From Demequina silvatica (GTDB lineage: Bacteria; Actinomycetota; Actinomycetes; Actinomycetales; Demequinaceae), in the NCBI RefSeq assembly GCF_000971215.1, contig NZ_BBMA01000004.1:124001-188000 (forward strand): a stretch of 64,000 nucleotides of DNA, in the 5' to 3' direction. The translations under genes were made by a program, and so were the position numbers. The notes under the pieces were generated by a model, which made no database searches, was not told the DNA's origin, and saw only the letters and a list, made by a program, of their open reading frames with translations. This document shows positions 49,704 to 58,700 of this stretch, piece after piece (the stretch's first letter is position 1; each line of letters begins with the position of its first letter).

Positions 49704-50717
49704 TCACATGGTGACGCGCGCGTACTCCGGCGGGCTGTACCAGGCCCAGATGTAGGACATGGGGCGGGCGCGGTAGAACACGCCGCGCGTGTTGTCGCCG
49801 GTGCCGTCGGTGGTGTTGCCCTCGACCAGGTACACGTAGTCGCCGGACACGTGGTCGACGATCGCGGTGTGCTTGGGGCCCTCGTTGAGGCCCCAGTCGA
49901 GGAGCACCACGGTGCCCTTCTTCATCTCCGCCTTGGTGGGCGTCTTGTCGAGGATGCCCAGATCCTCGAGCTCGGCGTAGTACTCGCGGAACGTGTCGTG
50001 CTTGGGCACGCCGGCCTTGTAGCCCGACTTGTCGAACACCCACGCCACGAACACCTCGCACCACGGGTTGCTGCCGTTGATCCAGGTGTTGTACTTGTTC
50101 ACCTCGAACGCGGGCTCGCGGTAGCCCACCTGCGAGTGCGCGACCTCGAGGATGCGGTCCACGTCGAAGTGGCCGCCCACCCACAGCAGGTTCGACTTGG
50201 CCCACGAGGCCTTGCCGTCGATCTTCACGCGCCACCAGCCCTGCGACTGGAACTTCTGGTACGTGCCGACGGTGCCGCGCGGCGCGGTCGCGACCACGTT
50301 CGCGTCGACGCTCGGCTTCGCCCGCAGCTTGATGCTGGTGGGCTTGGTGCCGATCTTGGTCGCCTTCCAGCTCGGCTTCTCCGCCGTGAGGTACTCGGCG
50401 GGCGCCCAGGCCTTGAGGCCCGCGGCGTTGACCTCGATGAAGCCGTTCTTGGCGTTGCCGGTCGCGACCACGCGGGCGTTCTTGAAGCCCGAGAGGCGCG
50501 TGTTGCTGTTGTAGGTCGCCTTCCAGCGGAACGCGAGCTTGTACTTGTCGACGAAGAGCGCCTTGCCCGCGGCGGGAGCCGCCGCCAGCGGGGCGGTGCT
50601 GAGGTTCGTGGCCGCGGGGGCCGCCGCGGCGCCGGTGCCGGCGGCCACGCTGGCGACTACCAGCAGGCCGGCGACGAGTCCCGCCGCGCGACGGCGCGTA
50701 GAGGTGGTGGTCAACAT
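49704..50717 (-). CDS. Secreted SH3/CHAP-domain cell-wall hydrolase candidate
   Basis: The 337-aa protein has a signal peptide (basic ending RRR, hydrophobic AAGLVAGLLVVASVAAG, Ala-rich cut near 33), a bacterial SH3-like region (about 45-180, with LRAKPSVDANVVATAPRGTV and GWWRVKIDG), and a C-terminal CHAP-like domain with C220 in NPWCEVFVAWVFDKSGY and H283 in GPKHTAIVDHV as catalytic pair. It probably cleaves peptidoglycan peptides or is an amidase outside the cell. GGAAGGAATCG precedes the ATG. Confidence 0.85.
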   Translation of the reverse strand: MLTTTSTRRRAAGLVAGLLVVASVAAGTGAAAAPAATNLSTAPLAAAPAAGKALFVDKYKLAFRWKATYNSNTRLSGFKNARVVATGNAKNGFIEVNAAGLKAWAPAEYLTAEKPSWKATKIGTKPTSIKLRAKPSVDANVVATAPRGTVGTYQKFQSQGWWRVKIDGKASWAKSNLLWVGGHFDVDRILEVAHSQVGYREPAFEVNKYNTWINGSNPWCEVFVAWVFDKSGYKAGVPKHDTFREYYAELEDLGILDKTPTKAEMKKGTVVLLDWGLNEGPKHTAIVDHVSGDYVYLVEGNTTDGTGDNTRGVFYRARPMSYIWAWYSPPEYARVTM

Positions 50718-50733
50718 CGATTCCTTCCGTTGT

Positions 50734-50783
50734 GACGCCGGAGCCCTCCCCTGGCGTCTCGCGGGGGCCGCCCTCTTCGGCCC
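50734..50783 (-). promoter_or_regulatory. Two-hairpin leader of the CHAP-domain gene
   Basis: Two stems lie between the probable promoter (TACGTT near 50795) and the ribosome site: GGGCCG/CGGCCC at 50765-50783 and GACGCC/GGCGTC at 50734-50758. They do not match the c-di-AMP ydaO riboswitch core known upstream of some actinobacterial wall hydrolases. Any regulatory role is conjecture. Confidence 0.35.
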
Positions 50784-50895
50784 TTGGTTTCGAAAACGTA
50801 GCCTGACAAATCGGACGAGTCCAGCGGCGCGCGCGGAGTGCGACGTATCTCACGCCGGATCGGGCCCGCCCCGCGCGGCTGTCGGGGGCCGCGCC

Positions 50896-50901
50896 TAGCC
50901 T
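50896..50901 (+). promoter_or_regulatory. Putative -10 of the MMPL gene (leaderless)
   Basis: TAGCCT is followed by exactly 7 nt and ATG 50909. This geometry favours ATG 50909 over the GTG two codons upstream. Confidence 0.5.
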
Positions 50902-50908
50902 GGTGCGC

Positions 50909-53161
50909 ATGGGGGGATTCGCTCGGATCGGGCGCCTGATCGCTCGCGCACCACGCCTGGTGGTGCTGCTCGCCGTGCTCGGCACGCTCGGCTTCTACGC
51001 GCTCGCGACCATCGGCGTCAACGGGGAGGGCCTGTTCCAGCGCGTCACCACGGGGCCGCCGCTGGTGGACGGCTCCGACTCGTGGGAGGTGATCGAGGCC
51101 TTCGAGCGCACCGCGGACCCGACCGTGGGGCCCGGGGTCACCTCGTACGTGATGGACGTGACTGTGGACGATGCGGCGGTGGCCTCCGCCGTCGAGGACG
51201 CCTCCGCGCGGATCGCCCAGATCGCTCGGTTGACGGTGGTCGCCTCCCCGTTCGGCGCGGTGCCGGGGCCGGAGTTCGACCCGGCCACCGCATCGTCCCC
51301 CGACGCCGACCCGGCCGCCCAGGCGGCCGCCCTGGTCGACGTGGACGGCACGGGCTTCCTCATCGACGTGGGCTTCGCCTCGTTCGGGGACGAGGACCCG
51401 CTCGCGACGCATGATGAGGTCGCCGCGATCGTCGCCGAGGCCGTGGATGAGATGCGCGCGACCAACCCCGACGTCTCCGTCGCGACCTCCTCGAACCCCC
51501 TGGTGTTCGAGGACTTCACCGGTCAGCTCGAGGAGGACCTGCTCACCGGGGAGATGATCGCGCTGCCGGCCGCGCTGGTGGTGATGGTGTTCGTGTTCGG
51601 CGGCTTCCTCGCGGCCGCGACGCCGCTCACCGGCGCGATCGCCTCCATCGCGGGCGGACTCGCGGTGCTCTACGGCTTCTCCTACCTGCTCGACCTCGAC
51701 CAGAGCGCGGTGAACGTGGTCACGGTGCTCGGGATCGGCCTGTCGATCGACTACGGGCTGCTGATCGTGTCGCGGTTCCGGGAGGAGCTGCACCGGATCG
51801 GCGGGGACCCACGCGAGGCGCGCGCGGAGGCGATCGAGCTCACCATGGCCACCGCGGGCCGCACCGTCGCGTTCTCGGGCGTGGTGGTCGCGATCTCGGT
51901 GGGCGGGATGCTGCTGTTCGACCCGGTGATCATGGAGGGGATCGGCGGCGCGGCGGTGGGCGTGGTCACCACCGCGATGATCGCCGCGCTCACCATCGTG
52001 CCCGCGGTGCTGTTCCTGCTCGCGCCGCGGATCGCGAAGCCGGGCGCGCTCTCGCGGGTGCCCGGCCTGCGCCGGATCCTCGCCACCACCTCGAACGTCG
52101 ACCGCGAGGAGGGCGCGTTCTCGCGGCTCGCCGCCTGGGGGCAGCGGCGGCCGTGGCTGGTGGTGATCGGGTCCGTGGGACTGCTGCTGGTGCTCGCGAG
52201 CCCCGTTCTGGGGATCGCGCTGCGCAACTCCGACATCGAGGCGCTGCCGGCGGACAACGAGCGCCGCGAGTTCGTCATCGCGTTCCGCGAGGGCTTCCCC
52301 GACCTGGGCGAGCCGGCCATTTGGATCCACACGCTGTCCGACGCCGGGGACCTCGACGGCTACCTGGAGGAGGTCGCCGCCGTCGACGGGGTCCGCGCGA
52401 TCGACGAGCCGCTGGTCCAGGAAGGCGAAACTTTCATCGGCGTGCGGCTCGAATCGACCGACCCGTCCGGCCCGGAGGCGGTGGACGCCGTCGAGGACAT
52501 CCGCGCCCTCGAGGCACCCGTCGAGGTGCACGTGGGCGGCGTCGCGGCCACCCAGATCGACTTCCTCGACGCCATCATCGAGGGGGCGCTGCTCGCGGGC
52601 GGGCTGGTGGTGATCGCGACGCTGGTGCTGCTGTTCCTCATGACGGGGTCGCTCCTGGTACCCGTCAAGACGCTCCTCATCAACACCCTCTCGCTCGCCG
52701 CGACGCTGGGCGTGGTGACGTGGATCTTCGGGGAGGGCCACCTCGAGGGCACCCTGGGGTTCACCTCCACCGGCGGCATCGAGACGTACGTCGCGGTGAT
52801 CATCGCGGCCTTCGGCTTCGGGCTCGCCATGGACTATGAGGTGTTCCTGCTCGCCCGCGTCAAGGAGTACGTGGATGCGGGCGAGAACAACGACGCCGCA
52901 GTACGCAAGGGCCTCCAACGCTCGGGGCGGATCATCACGTCGGCCGCCGCGGTGATCGTGCTGGTGTTCCTCGGCTTCGCGCTTGGGGACCTGCTGATGA
53001 TCAAGGAGGTGGGCGTCGGGCTCGCCTTCGCGGTGCTGCTCGACGCGACGGTGGTGCGCATGTTCCTGGTGCCCGCGACCATGACGCTGCTGGGCGACTG
53101 GAACTGGTGGGCACCCGGACCGCTGCGACGGCTGCACGCGCGCATCGGCGTGCGGCACTGA
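50909..53161 (+). CDS. MMPL-family RND transporter
   Basis: The 750-aa membrane protein has the two-half RND layout: a first membrane helix (PRLVVLLAVLGTLGFYALAT), an extracytoplasmic domain, a helix bundle with GIGLSIDYGLLIVSRFREEL, a short cytoplasmic loop, then a second half with a smaller outer domain and GFGLAMDYEVFLLARVKEYV. The paired IDYGLL and MDYEVF motifs carry the proton-relay Asp-Tyr pairs of MMPL proteins. Members export lipids or other amphiphiles using proton motive force. Substrate unknown; no lipid-synthesis genes are adjacent. Confidence 0.9.
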   Translation: MGGFARIGRLIARAPRLVVLLAVLGTLGFYALATIGVNGEGLFQRVTTGPPLVDGSDSWEVIEAFERTADPTVGPGVTSYVMDVTVDDAAVASAVEDASARIAQIARLTVVASPFGAVPGPEFDPATASSPDADPAAQAAALVDVDGTGFLIDVGFASFGDEDPLATHDEVAAIVAEAVDEMRATNPDVSVATSSNPLVFEDFTGQLEEDLLTGEMIALPAALVVMVFVFGGFLAAATPLTGAIASIAGGLAVLYGFSYLLDLDQSAVNVVTVLGIGLSIDYGLLIVSRFREELHRIGGDPREARAEAIELTMATAGRTVAFSGVVVAISVGGMLLFDPVIMEGIGGAAVGVVTTAMIAALTIVPAVLFLLAPRIAKPGALSRVPGLRRILATTSNVDREEGAFSRLAAWGQRRPWLVVIGSVGLLLVLASPVLGIALRNSDIEALPADNERREFVIAFREGFPDLGEPAIWIHTLSDAGDLDGYLEEVAAVDGVRAIDEPLVQEGETFIGVRLESTDPSGPEAVDAVEDIRALEAPVEVHVGGVAATQIDFLDAIIEGALLAGGLVVIATLVLLFLMTGSLLVPVKTLLINTLSLAATLGVVTWIFGEGHLEGTLGFTSTGGIETYVAVIIAAFGFGLAMDYEVFLLARVKEYVDAGENNDAAVRKGLQRSGRIITSAAAVIVLVFLGFALGDLLMIKEVGVGLAFAVLLDATVVRMFLVPATMTLLGDWNWWAPGPLRRLHARIGVRH

Positions 53162-53179
53162 CTCCGGGCCCGCAGTCGG

Positions 53180-53185
53180 TAGCGT
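53180..53185 (+). promoter_or_regulatory. Putative -10 of the MFS gene (leaderless)
   Basis: TAGCGT is followed by exactly 7 nt and the GTG start at 53193, inside the 31-nt gap after the MMPL gene. Confidence 0.45.
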
Positions 53186-53192
53186 CGTCGGC

Positions 53193-54398
53193 GTGACCCC
53201 CGACGCGCAGCTGGCCCGCATCCGTCGGCGGTTCGTCGCGCTGACCGCGCTGCGCTGGCTGCCCACGGGCTTCGCGGTGCCGGTGCTGGTCCTGCTGCTC
53301 CAGGAGCGCGGGATCGGGCTCGCGACCATCGGCGTGATCGTCGCGGCGTACAGCGCCGCGACGCTGCTGCTCGAGCTCCCGACCGGCGGGCTCGCCGACA
53401 CCATCGGGCGGCGCCCGGTCCTGGTGGCGGCGGCGCTGCTGAGCGCGGTGGGCTCGCTGATCCTCGCCTTCGGCACGGTCGCCTGGGTGCTCGCGGGCGC
53501 GTACGTCATCGGCGGCATCGCCCGCGCGCTCGACTCCGGACCGCTGCAGGCCTGGTACGTGGACAGCACGCACGCGGTCGACCCGGGTGCCTCGATCCGC
53601 TCCGGCCTGTCCCGGGCCGGCGTCGCCGAGTCCCTCGGGCTCGCCGCCGGGTCGCTCGGCGCGGCCGCGCTTGTCGCGGTGGGCCCGCTCGCCGCGCCGT
53701 TCCTGGTCGCCGCCGGGCTGTCCTGCATCCACGGCGCGCTGGTGCTCGCGTGGGTCGACGAGTCCGGCCGCGGCCCCGCACCGTCCGGGGGGACGATGCG
53801 CGGGCTCGCCTCCACCGTCACGTCCGGGTTGCGGGTGGCCCGGTCGCATCCGGCGATCCGCCGCATCCTGCTGGTCATGGCCGCCGCCGGGGTGGGCCTG
53901 AGCGGGCTCGAGCTGCTCGCTCCCCCGCACTTCGCGGCCCTGCTGGGCGGGGAGGACGCGGCCGCCGGGCCGTATGCGGTGCTGGTCGCGGCGGCGTTCG
54001 GCGGGTCCGCGCTCGGGGCTGCGCTCGCGCCTGCGGCGGCGGGGTGGCTGCGCGCGCCGTCGCGCGCCGCGGCCGCGGGAGTGCTGACGGCGGGCCTGCT
54101 GCTCGCGGGCGTGGCCGTGCCGCTGTTCGGCGTCGCCGCGGTGGCGTTCGTGGCGTTCTACGTGCCGCTCGGCGTCGCGATGCCCCTGGTCGACGAGCTC
54201 ACGCACCACGCGGCCTCCTCGGGCGCGCGCGCGACCGTGCTGTCGCTCAACTCGATGGCGCTCCAGGGCGCCGCGATCCTCGCGACCACGGGCCTAGGCG
54301 CCCTGGCGGACGCCACGTCGAGCGGTGCGTCGCTGCTGGTGCCCGCGGCCCTGCTCGCGGCCGGGGCGCTCGCGCTCACGCGCTGGCCGGAGCGCTGA
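53193..54398 (+). CDS. Major facilitator superfamily transporter
   Basis: The 401-aa protein has about 12 membrane segments. The loop 2-3 motif A is visible as GGLADTIGRRPVLVAAALL, and the N-terminus reads LRWLPTGFAVPVLVLLLQER. The overall pattern resembles drug-type exporters, but no specific substrate is indicated. Its 3' end overlaps the convergent LysR gene by 23 nt. Confidence 0.85.
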   Translation: MTPDAQLARIRRRFVALTALRWLPTGFAVPVLVLLLQERGIGLATIGVIVAAYSAATLLLELPTGGLADTIGRRPVLVAAALLSAVGSLILAFGTVAWVLAGAYVIGGIARALDSGPLQAWYVDSTHAVDPGASIRSGLSRAGVAESLGLAAGSLGAAALVAVGPLAAPFLVAAGLSCIHGALVLAWVDESGRGPAPSGGTMRGLASTVTSGLRVARSHPAIRRILLVMAAAGVGLSGLELLAPPHFAALLGGEDAAAGPYAVLVAAAFGGSALGAALAPAAAGWLRAPSRAAAAGVLTAGLLLAGVAVPLFGVAAVAFVAFYVPLGVAMPLVDELTHHAASSGARATVLSLNSMALQGAAILATTGLGALADATSSGASLLVPAALLAAGALALTRWPER

Positions 54399-55284
54399 GC
54401 GACTCTCCCACCTCCGCGAGCAGGTCCAGCACCGCGCCCACCGCGCGCCGCTCCACGCGGTCGGGCCTCCCGATCGCCACGATCGCGCGGGTCGCCCGCA
54501 CTCCCTCGAGCGGGATGAGGCGGTAGGCATCCGAGGCCGGCGTGGAGAAGCGCGGCAGCAGGGCGATCCCCAGACCCTCGCCCACCAGCGACTCCACCAG
54601 GCGGTTGTCGCGGACCTCGACCATGCGGTCGAGCGTCGCGCCGGTCGCGGCCTCGATGCCCTCGAGCACCGTGGCGAACGGGAACCCGCGGGGCACCGCG
54701 ATCCACCGCTCCCCCGCGACGTCGGCGGGCGCGACGATGGTGCGTCCCGCGAGGGCGTGCGCGGCGGGAACCGCGACGTCGATGGGCTCGCGCGCGACCA
54801 CCCGCGCGAACAGCCCCTCGGCACCCTGGGGCACGTCCGCGGCGAGGCTGTGCGCGATCACCAGGTCGTGGTCGAGCGTGCGCGGGGCGTAGTCGGCCTC
54901 GGCGAGGTCGAAGTCCTCCACCTCGACCCGCAGCGCCGTTCCCGCGAGCCGGGCCATCGCGCGCGGCAGCAGCGCGGCGCCGGCGCTCGGCAGCGTGCCG
55001 ATGCGCACCACGCCGCTCGGCTCGCCCCGACCCGCGTCGAGCAGGGCCTGGACCCGGGCCAACGACGCCAGCACGTCGTCGGCGCCCGCGGCGAGGATCT
55101 CCCCCGCCCAGGTGAGCCGCAGCCCCCGGGACGCGGGCTCCACCAGCGCCACCCCGAGCTCGCGCTCGGCGGTGCGCAGCTGCTGGGACAGCGCGGACGG
55201 CGTGCGGTAGGTCGCCTCGGCGACCGCGAGCAGGGTGCCGCGCTGCTTGAGCTCGCGCAGCAGCTCCAGGTGACGGACTTCCAT
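54376..55284 (-). CDS. LysR-family transcriptional regulator
   Basis: The 302-aa protein has an N-terminal winged helix-turn-helix (MEVRHLELLRELKQRGTLLA, then TPSALSQQLRTAERELGVAL) and a type 2 periplasmic-binding-like effector domain. It is divergent from the EamA exporter gene across a 72-bp gap, the classic layout for a LysR regulator and its target. The repeated AATCCTAAAACTC-type sequences in the gap could hold operator half-sites, not resolved by eye. Confidence 0.9.
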   Translation of the reverse strand: MEVRHLELLRELKQRGTLLAVAEATYRTPSALSQQLRTAERELGVALVEPASRGLRLTWAGEILAAGADDVLASLARVQALLDAGRGEPSGVVRIGTLPSAGAALLPRAMARLAGTALRVEVEDFDLAEADYAPRTLDHDLVIAHSLAADVPQGAEGLFARVVAREPIDVAVPAAHALAGRTIVAPADVAGERWIAVPRGFPFATVLEGIEAATGATLDRMVEVRDNRLVESLVGEGLGIALLPRFSTPASDAYRLIPLEGVRATRAIVAIGRPDRVERRAVGAVLDLLAEVGESLSAPASA

Positions 55285-55290
55285 GTAGGA

Positions 55291-55296
55291 ATCCTA
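55291..55296 (-). promoter_or_regulatory. Putative -10 of the LysR gene (leaderless)
   Basis: TAGGAT on the minus strand is followed by 6 nt and the ATG; no ribosome binding site precedes it. Confidence 0.45.
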
Positions 55297-55356
55297 AAAC
55301 TCATGCACGTCAATGCTTGCTTGTCCTTCACCCACGACCGTCAGCAGACTGAGGCC

Positions 55357-56310
55357 ATGCCCGCCCGCCACCTCGCCCTCGCCGTGCTCGTCGCCGTGCT
55401 CTGGGGCCTCAACTTCCTCGCGATCCACGCGTCGCTCACCCAGTTCCCACCCATGTTCCTGGTCGCGCTCCGCTTCGCGATCATCGCGATCCCCACGGTG
55501 CTCCTGGTCCCCCGGCCGCGGGTCCCGGTCCGATGGCTGCTGCTCTACGGCCTGGGCTTCGGGACGCTCCAGTTCCTGTTCCTCTACCTCGGCATGGAGG
55601 CGGGCTTCCCCACCGGGCTCGCGTCGCTGGTGCTGCAGGCCTCGGCGCCGTTCACGGTGGTGCTCGGCGCGCTGCTGCTGCGCGAACGCCTGGGCCGGCG
55701 GCGCGTGGTGGGCGTCGCGGTCGCCACGCTCGGACTGATCACCGTGGGCCTCAGCTACGGCACCGCCGCTCCGGTCGGGCCCTTCCTGCTGGTGCTGCTG
55801 GGCGCGCTGGGTTGGGCGTTCGGCAACCTCGCCTCCCGCCAGGCGCGCGCCCCGCAGCCGCTGCACCTGGTCCTGTGGATGTCGGTGGTCCCGCCGATGC
55901 CGATGCTCGCGCTGTCCCTCGCCTTCGAGGGACCCGCCGCGATCGGGGACTCGCTCGCGACCTCCCTCACCGCCGCGGCCGTGCCCGCGTGGCTGGGACT
56001 CGCCTACACGGTGCTGCTCGGGACGCTCGCGGGCTCCGGGATCTGGGTGTGGCTCATGGCCCGCTACCCGGCGGGCACCGTGGCGCCGTTCTCGATGCTC
56101 GTGCCGGTGGTCGGCATCGCGACCGCGTGGGTGGCGCTCGGCGAGCGCCCGGGCCTCGGCGAGCTGGCCGGCGGCGCGCTCGTCATCGGCGGCGTGCTGT
56201 GGGCGTCGCGGACCGCGCGGTCCGAGCGCTCATCACGGCGCGGCGCCGTCCCTGCCGCCGGGTCCCCGCCTCGTGACCTCGGCCCATCCGGCGTTCTCCT
56301 CGGCCAGTAG
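55357..56310 (+). CDS. EamA/DMT-family exporter
   Basis: The 317-aa protein has ten hydrophobic segments in two EamA halves, opening MPARHLALAVLVAVLWGLNF, with ALRFAIIAIPTVLL, ASLVLQASAPFTVVLGALLL and ending GELAGGALVIGGVLWA. Such proteins export amino acids, nucleosides or other metabolites. ATG 55357 was chosen because it starts at the first membrane helix; an in-frame ATG at 55303 would lie in the shared promoter gap. The last ~26 residues lie over the convergent DUF4231 gene. Confidence 0.88.
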   Translation: MPARHLALAVLVAVLWGLNFLAIHASLTQFPPMFLVALRFAIIAIPTVLLVPRPRVPVRWLLLYGLGFGTLQFLFLYLGMEAGFPTGLASLVLQASAPFTVVLGALLLRERLGRRRVVGVAVATLGLITVGLSYGTAAPVGPFLLVLLGALGWAFGNLASRQARAPQPLHLVLWMSVVPPMPMLALSLAFEGPAAIGDSLATSLTAAAVPAWLGLAYTVLLGTLAGSGIWVWLMARYPAGTVAPFSMLVPVVGIATAWVALGERPGLGELAGGALVIGGVLWASRTARSERSSRRGAVPAAGSPPRDLGPSGVLLGQ

Positions 56311-56703
56311 CGCGTCGAGGCGCACGACTAGGACTCTCTCCCGGTCGGCCCCGTCGTAGGGGGCTGCGGCGGACAGGAACAGCATCCGCTCGCGGTCCAG
56401 CGCCTGCGCCGCGACGCGGTAGCGCATCCACGAGGCGTGCCACTGGAACAGCTGCTGCATGCCCTCGGCGACCACCACGCAGGCCGCGATCGCCGCGGTG
56501 AGGACCTCCTGGTCACCGAGCAGCACGAGCACCGGCACGGCCGCGCCCAGCACCAGCTGGGCGACCTTGGTGACCTGATAACGCAGGCGCGCGACGGTCG
56601 CCGCCCGCTCGTACCAACGGTGCTTCTCCTCGAGGTAGGACCACGCGGCACCGTCCGGCCCCGCGCCCCTGTGGCCTTTGGCCTGGTGCTCCGGCGGCGT
56701 CAT
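56233..56703 (-). CDS. DUF4231 (SLATT-like) membrane protein
   Basis: The 156-aa protein has two adjacent membrane helices (about residues 50-85: VAQLVLGAAVPVLVLLGDQE, then AAIAACVVVAEGMQQLF) preceded by SYLEEKHRWYERAATVARLR, the DUF4231 arrangement. SLATT proteins have been proposed as pore-forming effectors linked to nucleotide signalling; nothing here shows that partner. GGGAGG lies six bases before the ATG. The 3' 78 bp overlap the convergent exporter gene. Confidence 0.75.
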   Translation of the reverse strand: MTPPEHQAKGHRGAGPDGAAWSYLEEKHRWYERAATVARLRYQVTKVAQLVLGAAVPVLVLLGDQEVLTAAIAACVVVAEGMQQLFQWHASWMRYRVAAQALDRERMLFLSAAAPYDGADRERVLVVRLDALLAEENAGWAEVTRRGPGGRDGAAP

Positions 56704-56809
56704 CGCCCACCTCCCGCGCCGGGGCGCGGCGCGCCCATGCCCTGCCATCATCCCGCGCGGACCCGGCCCGCGCATCGTCCCCCGGGCTACGCCGTGCAGA
56801 CGCGACGAA

Positions 56810-56835
56810 GGCGGGACCCCGATCGGGATCCCGCC
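56810..56835 (-). terminator. Terminator after aspS
   Basis: GGCGGGA and TCCCGCC enclose a further CCC/GGG stem in a 26-nt hairpin, 24 bases past the aspS stop. The U tract is poor. Confidence 0.55.
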
Positions 56836-56858
56836 CTCGTAGCGACTCACGGATGAGG

Positions 56859-58640
56859 TCAGGCCTCGACGGCCTCCGCCTTCTCGCCCTTGACCTCGGG
56901 CTTGGCGTCCACGCCGGCCTCCTTGCGCTGCTCCGGCGTGATGGGCGCCGGGGCCGCGGTGAGCGGGTCGTAGCCGCCGCCGGACTTGGGGAACGCGATG
57001 ACGTCGCGGATCGAGTCCGCCTTGGCGAGCAGCGCCGTCACGCGGTCCCAACCGAGCGCGATGCCGCCGTGCGGCGGGGCGCCGAACTGGAACGCGTCGA
57101 GCAGGAAGCCGAACTTCTCCTGCGCCTCCTCCTCGCCGATCCCCATCACGGAGAACACGCGCTGCTGCACGTCCTGGCGGTGGATACGGATGGAGCCGCC
57201 GCCGATCTCGTTGCCGTTGCACACGATGTCGTACGCGTAGGCGAGTGCGGGGCCCGGGTCGGTGTCGAACGTGTCCATGAACTCGGGCTTGGGGCTGGTG
57301 AACGCGTGGTGGACGGCGGTCCAGGCGGAGTGGCCGAGCGCGACGTCGTCGTCCGAGACGTCGACCGGCTTGAACAGCGGGGCGTCGACCACCCAGCAGA
57401 ACTCGAAGCGGTCCTCGTCGATGAGACCCACGCGGCGAGCGATCTCGTTGCGCGCGGCGCCGAGCAGCGCGCGCGAGGGGCCCGTGGCGCCGGCGGCGAA
57501 GAAGATGCAGTCGCCGGGGTTCGCACCCACGGCCTCCGCGAGGCCGGCGAGCTCCGTCTCGGAGAGGTTCTTGGCGACGGGGCCGCCGAGCGTCCCGTCC
57601 TCCTGCACCAGCACGTAGGCGAGGCCGCGCGCGCCGCGCTGCTTGGCCCACTCCTGCCACGCGTCGAGCGTCTTGCGCGGCTGCGAGGCGCCGCCGGGCA
57701 TGACGACCGCGCCGACGTACTCGGCCTGGAACACGCGGAACGGGGTCTCGGCGAAGTAGGACGTGAGCTCGGTGAGCTCGAGCCCGAAGCGCAGGTCGGG
57801 CTTGTCGGAGCCGAAGCGCGCCATCGCGTCGTTGTAGGTGAGGCGCGGGATCGGCAGCGACACCTCGTAGCCGATGAGCGACCACAGCTCGCGGACCAGC
57901 TCCTCGCCCAGCGCGATCACGTCGTCCTGGTCCACGAAGCTCATCTCGATGTCGAGCTGGGTGAACTCGGGCTGGCGGTCCGCACGGAAGTCCTCGTCGC
58001 GGTAGCAGCGCGCGATCTGGTAGTACCGCTCCATGCCGGCGACCATGAGCAGCTGCTTGAACAGCTGCGGCGACTGGGGCAGCGCGTACCAGGAGCCGGG
58101 CGACAGGCGCGCGGGCACCAGGAAGTCGCGCGCACCCTCGGGCGTCGAGCGCGTGAGCGTGGGGGTCTCGATCTCCAGGAAGTCGTGGCGCTCGAGCACG
58201 CGACGCGCGGCCTGGTTCACCTTCGAGCGCAGCACGATGTTGTCGCGCGGCTGCGGGCGGCGCAGGTCCAGGTAGCGGTGCTTGAGTCGCGCCTCCTCGC
58301 CCACGGTGACGTGCTCGTCGATGGGGAACGGCGTGGGGGCGGACTCGTTGAGGATGGTGACGTCCTTGACGTCGACCTCGATCTCGCCCGACGGCATGTT
58401 CGGGTTCGACGATCCCTCGGGGCGCAGGCGCACCTCACCGGTGACCTGGATGACGTACTCGGTGCGCAGCGCGTGCGCGACCTCCTCGCGGATCACCAGC
58501 TGCGCGAGGCCCGACGCGTCACGCAGGTCGATGAACGCGACGCCGCCGTGATCGCGGCGACGGCCCACCCAGCCGGCGAGGGTGACGGTGGCGCCGGCGT
58601 CGGCGGCGCGCAGGTTTCCAGCGAGATGCGTGCGGAGCAA
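56859..58640 (-). CDS. aspS: Aspartyl-tRNA synthetase
   Basis: AspRS charges tRNA-Asp. The 593-aa bacterial-type enzyme has the OB-fold anticodon domain ([20 protein letters not shown]), class II motif 2 ([19 protein letters not shown]), the GAD insertion and motif 3 in [15 protein letters not shown]. The C-terminal ~20 residues are Lys/Glu/Ala-rich. It starts with TTG, supported by AAAGG eight bases upstream. Confidence 0.96.
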   Translation of the reverse strand: MLRTHLAGNLRAADAGATVTLAGWVGRRRDHGGVAFIDLRDASGLAQLVIREEVAHALRTEYVIQVTGEVRLRPEGSSNPNMPSGEIEVDVKDVTILNESAPTPFPIDEHVTVGEEARLKHRYLDLRRPQPRDNIVLRSKVNQAARRVLERHDFLEIETPTLTRSTPEGARDFLVPARLSPGSWYALPQSPQLFKQLLMVAGMERYYQIARCYRDEDFRADRQPEFTQLDIEMSFVDQDDVIALGEELVRELWSLIGYEVSLPIPRLTYNDAMARFGSDKPDLRFGLELTELTSYFAETPFRVFQAEYVGAVVMPGGASQPRKTLDAWQEWAKQRGARGLAYVLVQEDGTLGGPVAKNLSETELAGLAEAVGANPGDCIFFAAGATGPSRALLGAARNEIARRVGLIDEDRFEFCWVVDAPLFKPVDVSDDDVALGHSAWTAVHHAFTSPKPEFMDTFDTDPGPALAYAYDIVCNGNEIGGGSIRIHRQDVQQRVFSVMGIGEEEAQEKFGFLLDAFQFGAPPHGGIALGWDRVTALLAKADSIRDVIAFPKSGGGYDPLTAAPAPITPEQRKEAGVDAKPEVKGEKAEAVEA

Positions 58641-58694
58641 GTTGCTTGCCTTTCTTACGCGCGGGGTTGCGCGGGGTTGTGAAGAGCGGACCTC

Positions 58695-58700
58695 AGTCTA
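58695..58700 (-). promoter_or_regulatory. Putative -10 of aspS
   Basis: TAGACT begins with the TAG stop codon of hisS. A start 7 nt downstream gives a leader of about 47 nt containing a CCCCGCGCAA repeat and the aspS ribosome site. Confidence 0.5.

Noticed and set aside
50718-50800. ydaO (c-di-AMP) riboswitch before the CHAP-domain gene
   Set aside because: The leader is too short and lacks the conserved core strings; only simple hairpins are seen.
50711-53878. A 1055-codon open frame on the minus strand opposite the MMPL and MFS genes
   Set aside because: Its translation is low-complexity Arg/Asp/His/Gly-rich with no domain; it is an antisense shadow of high third-base GC. The forward genes have clear family motifs.
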